From Trebonia sp963771985 (GTDB taxonomy: Bacteria; Actinomycetota; Actinomycetes; Streptosporangiales; Streptosporangiaceae): DNA of 64,000 nucleotides. The position numbers were made by a program, and so were the translations under genes. The stretch lies in assembly GCA_963771985.1 (NCBI GenBank), contig CAVYVO010000032.1, positions 124,001-188,000 on the forward strand. The letters run 5' to 3'. Position 1 is the stretch's first letter. The number at the start of each line of letters is the position of its first letter. Shown here piece by piece: positions 17,678 through 25,066 of this stretch. The notes beneath the pieces were generated by a model. That model did no database searches. It was given only the letters and a program-made list of their open reading frames with translations, and was not told the DNA's origin.

Positions 17678-17714
17678 GGCGATGCCGCCCGCCAGGGCGC
17701 TGGCGGTTCGCGCG

Positions 17715-18164
17715 TCAGACGCCGAGCTGACCGGCGGCGTCGGCGGCTGCCTGGGCGGCGGCGTCCAGGAAGGCGCCGAGCGCTTCGCGGTGTTCGGCGG
17801 GAACCGCGGCGGCCAGCGCCTCGATTTCCTCGTGGTAGCGGGCCAGCGCGGCCGGGGCCTGTTCGGCGGCCTGCCCGGTCAGCTCTAGGATCACGAAGCG
17901 CCGGTCGGTCGGGTGCGGGCGGCGTCTTACCCATCCAGCGCGTTCGAGACGGTCGACGAGCATGGTGACGGCCCCGGAGCTGAGCGCTAGCCGGGTACCG
18001 AGGTCACGCTGGGTGAGAGGTCCCCCGGACTCGAGATGTTCGAGAGCCGCGAGGTCCGTTTCGCTGATGCGCGCCTGCCTGGCGAGCGCAGCCAGCATCC
18101 GGCTTCGTTCAAGGCCGAACCGGTGGAGGCTGCCCGCCACGTGGTCGCGTGCTTCTGGTGCCAT
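17715..18164 (-). CDS. MarR-family transcriptional regulator
   Basis: A 149-residue winged-helix regulator. The recognition region is SGGPLTQRDLGTRLALSSGAV followed by the wing LERAGWVRRRPHPTDRRFVI (the DxRRFVxLxLT pattern typical of MarR). ATG 18164 faces away from a methyltransferase gene, 128 bp apart. An imperfect inverted repeat upstream (18195-18215) could be its own operator. The gene is convergent with the ltp3-like gene (38-bp gap). A local repressor responding to a small aromatic or lipid ligand is the usual role; the target is probably the divergent methyltransferase. Confidence 0.88.
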   Translation of the reverse strand: MAPEARDHVAGSLHRFGLERSRMLAALARQARISETDLAALEHLESGGPLTQRDLGTRLALSSGAVTMLVDRLERAGWVRRRPHPTDRRFVILELTGQAAEQAPAALARYHEEIEALAAAVPAEHREALGAFLDAAAQAAADAAGQLGV

Positions 18165-18194
18165 TTGACCTCAGCATAGCCGGTCACTAAACTG

Positions 18195-18215
18195 CTTAGT
18201 AACAAAGCTACTTAG
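18195..18215. promoter_or_regulatory. Candidate MarR operator (imperfect inverted repeat)
   Basis: CTTAGTA, seven bases, then TACTTAG: 6 of 7 arm positions pair. It lies 31 bp upstream of the marR start, in the AT-richest part of the divergent region, where MarR proteins usually bind. Supported only by symmetry and position. Confidence 0.4.
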
Positions 18216-18291
18216 CTGCTGAGGCGAATTATGCGGGCCAGCCTCGCGGAGAGGGGCTCGTGCCTGACCGGCAGCGGAGTGAGGTGGTCCC

Positions 18292-18933
18292 ATGGCCAGC
18301 AGCACGAGAACAGGCCAGCCCGGCACCTGCCGGGAGGCCAGCGGTGCCGTTCAGGTCCTCAACGCGGTGTCCATGGTCTTCGGGCGGGGTGCCGCCGCCA
18401 GGACCGTCGCCCGGGCCGCCGGGCTCACTCATGAGGACCGGGTGGTGGATGTGGGCTGCGGTCCCGGCACGGCGGTACGCGAAGCCGCTCGCCACGCGGC
18501 CGCCGCGACCGGCGTCGATCCCGACGCTACGAGCCTCGCGCTGGCCCGCTGGATCAGTGCCAGGCGCCATGCCCGCAACGTAACCTGGCTCGAGGCGAGC
18601 GCCGAAGACCTTCCGCTGCCCGGCGAGTGCGCCTCGGTCGTGTGGGCGCTGAGCTCTGTCCATCACTGGGCAAACCGCGTCGCGGGGTTCGCCGAGGCAC
18701 ATCGGGTGCTAACGCCAGGCGGCCGCTTGCTGATCGCCGAGAGGCTGGTCAGGTCCGGCAGCCGCGGTCACGCCGCGCATGGCTTCACTTCCGCGCGGGC
18801 CGAGCAGGTCGCCGGCGAGCTAGCGGCTGCCGGGTTCACCGATATCCGCACCCAGACCAGCCGGGCGCGCCGGCGCGTTCTCGTCATCATCCAGGCCAGG
18901 AGCGGTCCGCCGAGCGCACCGGCCGGCGGCTGA
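18292..18933 (+). CDS. Class I SAM-dependent methyltransferase
   Basis: A 213-residue Rossmann methyltransferase of the UbiE/Methyltransf_11 type. Motif I is VVDVGCGPGTAVREAA, the acidic residue of motif II is in ATGVDPDATSLAL, and the post-I region is ASAEDLPLPGECASVVWALS. The start at ATG 18292 has GAGGTGG upstream. It is divergent from a MarR regulator and probably controlled by it. The substrate cannot be told from sequence; the family methylates lipids, quinones and small molecules. Confidence 0.85.
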   Translation: MASSTRTGQPGTCREASGAVQVLNAVSMVFGRGAAARTVARAAGLTHEDRVVDVGCGPGTAVREAARHAAAATGVDPDATSLALARWISARRHARNVTWLEASAEDLPLPGECASVVWALSSVHHWANRVAGFAEAHRVLTPGGRLLIAERLVRSGSRGHAAHGFTSARAEQVAGELAAAGFTDIRTQTSRARRRVLVIIQARSGPPSAPAGG

Positions 18934-18939
18934 ACAGGC

Positions 18940-19119
18940 TCAGGGATCTGGCGGGAGGGTCTCGAGGGTTTCGGGGGTTTGGGTCAGCCGGGCGTGCAGC
19001 CGGTCCCGGACCTCGGCGGGAGTGTAGGCGCCGCGGCGCCGCTGGTCGCGGATGATCACCACGCCGGTGGCGGCCACGCCCGCGAAAGCGGCCAGTCCCA
19101 GCACCTTCAGCCAGCGCAT
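18940..19119 (-). CDS. Short single-helix membrane protein (59 aa)
   Basis: A 59-residue frame from ATG 19119 to TGA 18940. The N-terminus MRWLKVLGLAAFAGVAATG continues into VVIIRDQRRRGAYTPAEVRD: one membrane helix followed by a basic stop-transfer segment and a polar tail ending PPDP. This arrangement recurs in small uncharacterised actinobacterial proteins. It is divergent from the NlpC/P60-like gene (17 bp between starts) and lies 6 bp from the convergent methyltransferase stop. Function unknown. Confidence 0.62.
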   Translation of the reverse strand: MRWLKVLGLAAFAGVAATGVVIIRDQRRRGAYTPAEVRDRLHARLTQTPETLETLPPDP

Positions 19120-19135
19120 CTGCTTAGGTTATAGC

Positions 19136-19810
19136 GTGTCCGTCGCGAGTGTCAGCCTGGACGAGGTCGTGGACCTGGCCCGGACCGGTGATGTGTGGCT
19201 GTTCCGCGGGCACACGATGGCCGACCGCGCGATCCAGGTGGCGACCAACAGCCCGGTCAACCACGTGGGCATGTCGGTGGCCATCGACGACCTGCCGCCG
19301 CTGATGTGGCACGCCGAGCTCGGCCGCTCCCTGCCCGACGTGTGGACCGGGGACCGCCACCGCGGGGTTCAGCTGCATGACCTGCGCGAGGCGGTTATCG
19401 TCTGGGCAGCCCGGTATGGCCAGCGGGCGTGGCTGCGCCAGCTGGATCCCGTGGTGACCGGTGAGATGGAAGACGCCGTGCTGCGGACGATCGCGCGGCT
19501 GGACGGCACCCCGTTCCCGTCCACGGCCAGGCTCGCCTCGCGATGGCTGCTCGGCGCCGTGCCGGCCCCCGGGCACCAGGGCGGCAGCGCCAGCCTGGAG
19601 ACGGCTTACTGCGCGCAGCTGCTGGCGGTGACCTATCAGGCCATGGGGCTGCTGCCCGGCGGCCGCCGTCCGGACCGGTATGACCCGGGAAGTTTCTGGA
19701 GCGGGGACAGCCTCGGGCTATCGGGCGGGTTCCGGCTCGGCGGCGAGATAGCCGTGCATCTCCCTGACGGGGACACTGGCACGCCGCGCAGGTCCGCCGC
19801 CCCCGGTTGA
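19136..19810 (+). CDS. Permuted NlpC/P60-like (YiiX-type) papain-fold protein
   Basis: A 224-residue protein starting at GTG 19136 (VSVASVSLDEVVDL). The order of motifs is that of circularly permuted NlpC/P60 proteins: GDVWLFRG and NHVGMSVAI with a His near the N-terminus, and AYCAQLLAVTYQAMG with a Cys near the C-terminus. Such proteins hydrolyse or bind amide/lipid substrates; some act on acyl groups. No signal peptide is visible, so it may be cytoplasmic. A start further upstream (19052) would overlap the divergent small membrane gene and is less likely. Confidence 0.65.
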   Translation: MSVASVSLDEVVDLARTGDVWLFRGHTMADRAIQVATNSPVNHVGMSVAIDDLPPLMWHAELGRSLPDVWTGDRHRGVQLHDLREAVIVWAARYGQRAWLRQLDPVVTGEMEDAVLRTIARLDGTPFPSTARLASRWLLGAVPAPGHQGGSASLETAYCAQLLAVTYQAMGLLPGGRRPDRYDPGSFWSGDSLGLSGGFRLGGEIAVHLPDGDTGTPRRSAAPG

Positions 19811-19812
19811 CG

Positions 19813-20361
19813 TCATGTCCCGCGCGGCTCGCCGGCCCTCAGCTCAGCAGCGATCCGCACTGCCCAGGCGTCGATGGCCGGCCAGTCGCGGAAGTCGCCG
19901 GCTGGCAGGGCGTTCTGCCCGGCAGGCATGTGCCGGACGAACCGCTCGACGACCCCGACGGGCGGCGCGTCCGGGTCGTAGGCGCCGAAGAAGACCTGCT
20001 CACCCCGCGGGTGCAGCAGCTTCGTGAGCTCGTCGAACTCCTTCGGCCGGGTGGTTTCCAGGACGTTCTTGCCGTCCTTGTCCACCAGGTCGGTGCCGAG
20101 CGGGCCGCTGCTGAACAGCCACACGGGCCGCGCCGCGAGTTCCTTGCTGTGCCGCCGGGAGAACGTCACGGCCGACTTCAGCCAGTGGAACATGTATGCC
20201 GCGCCGCCGAGGACGACCGCGTCGTAGGGCTCGAGATCCCCGACGTCCTCGACCGACCGGGCGTCGGCTGGCAAGCCCGCCGCTGTCAGATCGGCCGCGA
20301 CCCGTTCGGCGATCCCGGCGGTGGCGCCGTGCCTGGTGGCGTACGCGACGAGGACTTTCAT
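19813..20361 (-). CDS. Flavodoxin-domain protein
   Basis: A 182-residue FMN-binding flavodoxin-like protein. The N-terminal phosphate loop is VLVAYATRHGATAGIAERVA, with later GGAAYMFHWLKSAVTF, similar to the HemG/flavodoxin-domain family that moves electrons to porphyrinogens or quinones. ATG 20361 has AGAGGAGA eight bases upstream; the longer open frame from 20481 lacks a ribosome site. It ends 3 bp from the convergent NlpC-like stop and lies downstream of the P450 gene in the same direction, so it could in principle serve as an electron donor, but this is a guess. Confidence 0.8.
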   Translation of the reverse strand: MKVLVAYATRHGATAGIAERVAADLTAAGLPADARSVEDVGDLEPYDAVVLGGAAYMFHWLKSAVTFSRRHSKELAARPVWLFSSGPLGTDLVDKDGKNVLETTRPKEFDELTKLLHPRGEQVFFGAYDPDAPPVGVVERFVRHMPAGQNALPAGDFRDWPAIDAWAVRIAAELRAGEPRGT

Positions 20362-20477
20362 GGCGTCTCCTCTGGTGCCTCTGGTGCAGAGCAGGCCTAC
20401 GCACCCTCCAGCTTCGCGGCCAGTCCGGTGGCCCGCCAGGGGCCGAACGTCACCGATCTTCCCTGAATCGCGGCCGG

Positions 20478-22238
20478 TCACTCGGCTGAGAGCGCGGGGC
20501 GGGGCTTGCCGGGGGCGACAGTACGGGCCAGGATCCCGAGCGTGGCGCGCAGCGCGCTCTCCGGGATCACCGGGAAGATGGCGGCGTCTTTCCAGCTCTG
20601 CCCGGCGGCCGACCAGTCGTAGTAGGACGTCACGAGCGTGCCCTCCTCGATCGGCTCCAGCCGGTAGCCATACACGTGGCCGATGTCGAACCGGCCATGG
20701 ACGGTCCAGGCGATTTCCCGGTCCGGCTCGAACGTGACGATTTCGACGGTGACGTCGTACAGGCCGAGGGGATGGTCGTTGAGCGCTTCCCGGTCCATGT
20801 GTACGACGAAGGTATCTCCGGCCTTGGCGACAATGTCCCCGCTGGCCTCCATCAGCATGCCGGAGCTGTCTATGGCGACGTGTCCACTGGGATCCCGGAG
20901 CACGGCGAAGATCTCGTCCGGTGACGCGGCGATAGCCCGCTGCACCTCAAGTCGTTCCGGCATGTGCCGATTGTCGCACGCCGACCGACGCCCACGGTCA
21001 CCGGATAAGGAACCCGTGTAGCTCACCGGCAGCCGCTTGATTCCGTTCAGCCAGCCCGAACGCAGCCGCTCCGCCTCCCCCGCCTTCCGGATGTCCGGCA
21101 TCGCGTCGGCGATGGCGTTGAAGATCAGCCCGATCTCGAGCTTGGCCAGGCTGGCGCCCAGGCAGTAGTGCGCGCCGAGACCGCCGAGGCCGAGGTGCGG
21201 GTTGGGGGTGCGGAGGATGTCGAACTGCTCAGGATGGTCGAAGACGTCTTCGTCGAAGTTCCCCGACCGGTAGAACAGGCCGAGCCGCTGCCCCTTCTTG
21301 ATCTCCTGGCCGCCGAGTTCGGTGTCGGTGATCGCGGTGCGCTGGAACACCGTCACCGGCGTGCCCCACCGGATGATCTCGTCGGCCGCCGTCTCCGGCC
21401 GCTCCGCCTTGAACAGCTCCCACTGGTCCGGGTTGTCGAAGAAGGCCATCATGCCGTGCGAGATCGCGTTGCGGGTGGTCTCGTTGCCCGCGACCGCCAG
21501 CATGAGCACGAAGTAGCCGAACTCGTCCGACGACAGGCGCTCGCCGTCGATCTCGGCGTTGACCAGCTTGGTGACGATGTTGCCCCGCGGATTGACCAGC
21601 CGGTCCTCGGCCATCTCCATGGCATAGGCCAGGATCTCCATCGCCGCGATGGTCCCGTCGCCCTCGAAATCGGGGTCGTCGTAGCCGATCATCGCGTTCG
21701 ACCACTGGAAGATCTTCTTCCTGTCCTCCTGCGGGACGCCGATCAGTTCCGCGATCGCCTGCAGCGGCAACTCGCACGCGACATCCGTGACGAAGTCACC
21801 GGTCCCCTCGGCCAGCGCGGTGGCCACGATCTGCTCGGCGCGCTCCCGCAGGTTGTCCCGCATGCCGCGGACGGCCTTGGGCGTGAAGCCGCGGGACACG
21901 ATGCCGCGCACCTTGGTGTGCTCCGGCGGGTCGATGTTGAGCAGGATCACCCGCTGCATCTCGATCGCGTCCCTGGTGATGCCCTCCTCGAAACGGATGA
22001 GCGCGGTGTTCTCCCAGCTGGAGTACAGCTCGCTGCGCCTGGAGATCTCCAGGATGTCGGCGTGCCTGGTGACCACCCAGTAGCCGTCGTCGTCGAAGCC
22101 GACCGAGCCCCGGCGCTGGGCGTTCCACCAGACCGGCGCGCTGCGGCGCAGCTCGGCGAATTCCTCGGAAGGGACCCGGCGGGCGTAGAGATCCGGATCG
22201 GTGAAGTCGAAACCCGGCGGGATGTCCGGTACGGTCAC
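20478..22238 (-). CDS. cyp125: CYP125-like sterol C26/C27 P450 fused to a SRPBCC domain
   Basis: The first ~425 residues align by eye with CYP125, which oxidises the terminal side-chain carbon of cholesterol/cholestenone. Visible marks are VTVPDIPPGFDFTDPDLYAR at the start, the I-helix AGNETTRNAISHGMMAF, ExxR in DEIIRW, and the heme Cys in GGLGAHYCLGASLA. The frame then passes without a stop through a short linker after SYTGSLSGDRG into a 161-residue SRPBCC (START-like) domain beginning MPERLEVQRAIAASPDEIF (ATG 20963). SRPBCC domains bind hydrophobic ligands. Start GTG 22238 lies 24 bp from a KstR operator; fadA5 is divergent, as in M. tuberculosis (Rv3545c/Rv3546). A TGA sits one frame over just after SYTG, so a one-base change could have created the fusion. 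Confidence 0.85.
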   Translation of the reverse strand: MTVPDIPPGFDFTDPDLYARRVPSEEFAELRRSAPVWWNAQRRGSVGFDDDGYWVVTRHADILEISRRSELYSSWENTALIRFEEGITRDAIEMQRVILLNIDPPEHTKVRGIVSRGFTPKAVRGMRDNLRERAEQIVATALAEGTGDFVTDVACELPLQAIAELIGVPQEDRKKIFQWSNAMIGYDDPDFEGDGTIAAMEILAYAMEMAEDRLVNPRGNIVTKLVNAEIDGERLSSDEFGYFVLMLAVAGNETTRNAISHGMMAFFDNPDQWELFKAERPETAADEIIRWGTPVTVFQRTAITDTELGGQEIKKGQRLGLFYRSGNFDEDVFDHPEQFDILRTPNPHLGLGGLGAHYCLGASLAKLEIGLIFNAIADAMPDIRKAGEAERLRSGWLNGIKRLPVSYTGSLSGDRGRRSACDNRHMPERLEVQRAIAASPDEIFAVLRDPSGHVAIDSSGMLMEASGDIVAKAGDTFVVHMDREALNDHPLGLYDVTVEIVTFEPDREIAWTVHGRFDIGHVYGYRLEPIEEGTLVTSYYDWSAAGQSWKDAAIFPVIPESALRATLGILARTVAPGKPRPALSAE

Positions 22239-22262
22239 GGCTGCCTCCGGTGCGCGCAAAAT

Positions 22263-22276
22263 TGAAACATGTTCTA
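22263..22276. promoter_or_regulatory. KstR-type operator upstream of cyp125
   Basis: TGAAACATGTTCTA is a full match to TnnAACnnGTTnnA, 24 bp upstream of the P450 start. Confidence 0.8.
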
Positions 22277-22320
22277 ATTGGTTTAGGGTACATCGGGCAG
22301 ACCGGGCGAGCCAGAGCGAG

Positions 22321-22334
22321 CGGAACACGTTCTA
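22321..22334. promoter_or_regulatory. KstR-type operator upstream of fadA5
   Basis: CGGAACACGTTCTA matches the KstR consensus except for the first base. It ends 16 bp before the fadA5 GTG, just upstream of the ribosome site AGGAGG, where bound repressor would block transcription. Confidence 0.7.
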
Positions 22335-22350
22335 CCAACAGGAGGATCCG

Positions 22351-23481
22351 GTGGGAACCGCGGTGATCGTCGAGGCCGTGCGCACTCCGGTCGGCCGGCG
22401 CGGCGGCACGCTGGCGGGCCTGCACGCCGCGGAGATTCTCGGCGCCGCGCAGACGGCGCTGCTGGAGCGCGCCGCCCTCGACCCCGCGACGGTCGAGCAG
22501 GTCGCCGGCGGCTGCGTGACACAGGCGGGCGAGCAGTCGAACAACGTCACCCGGACCGCGTGGCTGCACGCGGGCCTGCCGTACCAGGCGGGCTGCCTGA
22601 CCCTCGACGCCCAGTGCGGTTCGGCGCAGCACGCCGTCCACCTGATCGCCGGGCTCATCGCGGCCGACGCGATCAGCGTCGGCGTCGGCTGCGGGGTGGA
22701 GGCGATGTCGCGGGTCCCGCTGCGCTCGAACGTCGGCACCGGAGTCGGGTCGCCGCGGCCGGACACCTGGGACATCGACATGCCGAACCAGTTCGTCGCC
22801 GCGGAGCGGATAGCCCGGCATCACGGCTTCTCGCGAGCGGAGACCGACGCGTTCGGCCTTCGCTCGCAGGCGCTGGCCAGGGCCGCGTGGACGGAGGGAC
22901 GTTTCGACCGGGAGATCACGCCGGTCAAAGCGGCCGCCGGGCTGGTCGACCGCGACGAGGGCCTGCGCGAGACCAGCCTGGACGCCCTGGCCCGGCTCAG
23001 GCCGGTGCTCGAGGGCGGCGTGCACACGGCGGGCACGTCCTCGCAGATCTCCGACGGCGCGGCCGCCGTTCTGCTGGCCGACGCAGGCCGGGCACGGTCG
23101 CTGGGCCTGCGGCCGCGTGCGCGGATCGTCGCACAGTGCCTGATCGGCGCGGAGCCCTACTACCACCTGGACGGCCCGATCGCCGCGACGGAGCGGGTGC
23201 TCGCGGCCAGCGGCATGACGCTCGCGGACATCGACCTGTTCGAGGTCAACGAGGCGTTCGCCGCCGTGGTGCTGTCCTGGCTGCGCGTGCTCCAGCCCGA
23301 TGAGGACAAGGTCAACGTCAACGGCGGGGCGATCGCCCTGGGCCACCCGGTCGGCGCCAGCGGCGCCCGGCTGATCACCACCGCGCTGCACGAGCTCGAG
23401 CGGCGCGACGCGAGCACCGCCCTGATCACCATGTGCGCCGGCGGCGCCATGGCCACCGCCACGATCATCGAGCGGCTTTAA
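22351..23481 (+). CDS. fadA5: FadA5-like steroid side-chain thiolase
   Basis: A 376-residue thiolase that releases acetyl- or propionyl-CoA from the sterol side chain. The nucleophile Cys89 is in LTLDAQCGSAQHAVHL, the His region is NGGAIALGHPVGASGARL, and the second catalytic Cys is in TMCAGGAMAT. Long stretches such as VAGGCVTQAGEQSNN, HTAGTSSQISDGAAAVL and GAEPYYHLDGP match the FadA5 pattern I remember. GTG 22351 follows AGGAGG with a five-base spacer. It is divergent from the CYP125-like gene behind KstR operators. A bidirectional terminator follows the stop. Confidence 0.88.
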   Translation: MGTAVIVEAVRTPVGRRGGTLAGLHAAEILGAAQTALLERAALDPATVEQVAGGCVTQAGEQSNNVTRTAWLHAGLPYQAGCLTLDAQCGSAQHAVHLIAGLIAADAISVGVGCGVEAMSRVPLRSNVGTGVGSPRPDTWDIDMPNQFVAAERIARHHGFSRAETDAFGLRSQALARAAWTEGRFDREITPVKAAAGLVDRDEGLRETSLDALARLRPVLEGGVHTAGTSSQISDGAAAVLLADAGRARSLGLRPRARIVAQCLIGAEPYYHLDGPIAATERVLAASGMTLADIDLFEVNEAFAAVVLSWLRVLQPDEDKVNVNGGAIALGHPVGASGARLITTALHELERRDASTALITMCAGGAMATATIIERL

Positions 23482-23494
23482 CGTCATTTTTCCG

Positions 23495-23538
23495 AACGGA
23501 CGGTGGCGTCTGTGTCAGCGGAGACGCCACCGTCCGTT
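23495..23538. terminator. Bidirectional terminator after fadA5
   Basis: A perfect 17-bp inverted repeat (23495-23511 with 23522-23538; arms AACGGACGGTGGCGTCT / AGACGCCACCGTCCGTT) with a 10-base loop sits between the convergent fadA5 and secreted repeat gene. T runs flank it on both sides (ATTTTT before, TTTTATTT after). Confidence 0.85.
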
Positions 23539-23553
23539 TGGGATGATGGGCTT

Positions 23554-24789
23554 TTATTTAGCGGCGACCAGGCGCCAGCTCTTGCCGTTCCAGAAGCCGG
23601 ACAGGCCGGTGCCGTTCGTCGACCCGAAGGGGCCGACCTGGCCGATCGCGACGCAGTCCGCCGCGGACAGGCAGGTCGCGTCCTTGAACAGGCTGGCCTT
23701 GCCCTTGGCCGGCGCGGGGACGCCGGTCACCGTCCAGGCCTTCCCGCTCCAGGTCGCCGCCGCCGCCCGGCCGGTGTTGCCCACGCCCGTCAGGTTCGAG
23801 TCGATGGTCCCGACCGCGACGCAGCGGTTCGCGGTCACGCAGGAGACACCGGAAAGCGCGGGGTTGGCCGTTCCCTTCGTCCACGGGACGGTGGTGAGAC
23901 GCCAGCTCTTGCCGTTCCAGATCTCGGCGAGGCTGCCGAGCCCTTTGGCGGATGCCGCGAAGCCGACCGCCGCGCAGCTGCTCGCCGACGCGCAGGACAC
24001 GCCGTCCAGGGTCAGGTCGGTCAGGCCGCCGGGAGCAGCCGCCGGCTTCATCCGCGTCCAGCTCCTGCCGTTCCACGACTCGATCAGCGCCACGCTCGCG
24101 GTGTTCGTGATCGACGCGCCGGCCGCCACGCAATGGACCGGGGACACGCACGACACCGCGTTGAGGCCGGTGAAGACGTTGCCGCTCGCGGGCCCGGGCG
24201 GCCTGGTCTGGGTCCACGTCTTGCCGTTCCAGATCTCGGCCAGCGGGGCGCCTGGGCCGCTCGCGGTGTTCACCGTGTACGAGCCGACGGCCACGCAGCT
24301 TGCCGCCGACTTGCACGACACCCCGCCCAGCGCGGTATTCACCCCGCCCGGGGCGGGCGGCTGCGCCGGTGTCCACGCCTTGCCGTTCCAGGTGTCGGCG
24401 AGCGCGAACTGGTTGCCGCTGCCCTTGTCATAAAAGCCGACCGCGACGCAGTGCGTGGCGGACACGCAGGAGACGCCGAGCAGCACGCCTCCGGTCGCAC
24501 CCGCGGGCAGCTTCACGCCGATCGTCTGCCAGGTCGTGCCGTTCCATCGTTCGGCCAGCGGGCCGCCCGAGCCGTGGAAGGCGTTCTGGTCTTCCCCGAC
24601 GGCGAGGCAGTTCTTCGCGGTCACGCAAGAGAGGCCGAGCAGCGCGTGGGCTGTCGGCGGCGGGGCGGCCAGCCGGGCGCCCGCCGTGGCCGCCGATGCC
24701 GGCAGGACGGTGGCCGATGCCGACAGGACGGTGACGGCGGCAGCGCAGAGTGCGGCCGCCAGCGCTGACGTAGTTTTTCTGTAGTTCAA
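23554..24789 (-). CDS. Secreted repeat protein with Cys-paired WNGKxW repeats
   Basis: A 411-residue exported protein. The start TTG 24789 is chosen because GGGAGG lies five bases upstream and the product then begins with a signal peptide (NYRKTTSALAAALCAAAVTV ... ASA). The mature part is about six to seven repeats of ~50-55 residues, each with a pattern like L.GVSC.SA..CVAVG....LAE.WNGK.W, that is two Cys seven to eight residues apart and a Trp-Asn-Gly-Lys-x-Trp turn. This looks like a beta-propeller with one disulfide per blade. Such proteins are common in actinomycetes but have no proven role. It is convergent with fadA5 and shares its terminator. Confidence 0.78.
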   Translation of the reverse strand: MNYRKTTSALAAALCAAAVTVLSASATVLPASAATAGARLAAPPPTAHALLGLSCVTAKNCLAVGEDQNAFHGSGGPLAERWNGTTWQTIGVKLPAGATGGVLLGVSCVSATHCVAVGFYDKGSGNQFALADTWNGKAWTPAQPPAPGGVNTALGGVSCKSAASCVAVGSYTVNTASGPGAPLAEIWNGKTWTQTRPPGPASGNVFTGLNAVSCVSPVHCVAAGASITNTASVALIESWNGRSWTRMKPAAAPGGLTDLTLDGVSCASASSCAAVGFAASAKGLGSLAEIWNGKSWRLTTVPWTKGTANPALSGVSCVTANRCVAVGTIDSNLTGVGNTGRAAAATWSGKAWTVTGVPAPAKGKASLFKDATCLSAADCVAIGQVGPFGSTNGTGLSGFWNGKSWRLVAAK

Positions 24790-25066
24790 AGCTGCCTCCC
24801 GTGGACCCCGTTGTTTATATATACGTAGCACTGGCTTTCCGGGATCGGGAGCCGCTGGCCGCGGCGCAGGCGGTGCTGGGGTCGCTGGGCAAGAAACGCG
24901 GCCCGGAAGACAACCGCACCGACGGCCAGCGGTTCCACGACGCCCCTCCGGAAGGGATGCGAACTCCTTATCCGAGCCTGTACGCGCGTGGAGCGCGCCA
25001 CCAGGTTCGAAGAGCGGTCCCCTGACTGAACGACGCGCGGCACCGCTAGAACCGACAATGTGCTCC

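Noticed and set aside
21796..23487. 563-residue minus frame antisense to fadA5
   Set aside because: Mirror of a strongly conserved thiolase; no family pattern except a short stretch reading the P450 in another frame.
24940..24975. Possible tRNA T-arm (GTTCGCATCCC on the minus strand)
   Set aside because: No matching acceptor stem, D arm or anticodon arm could be folded around it.
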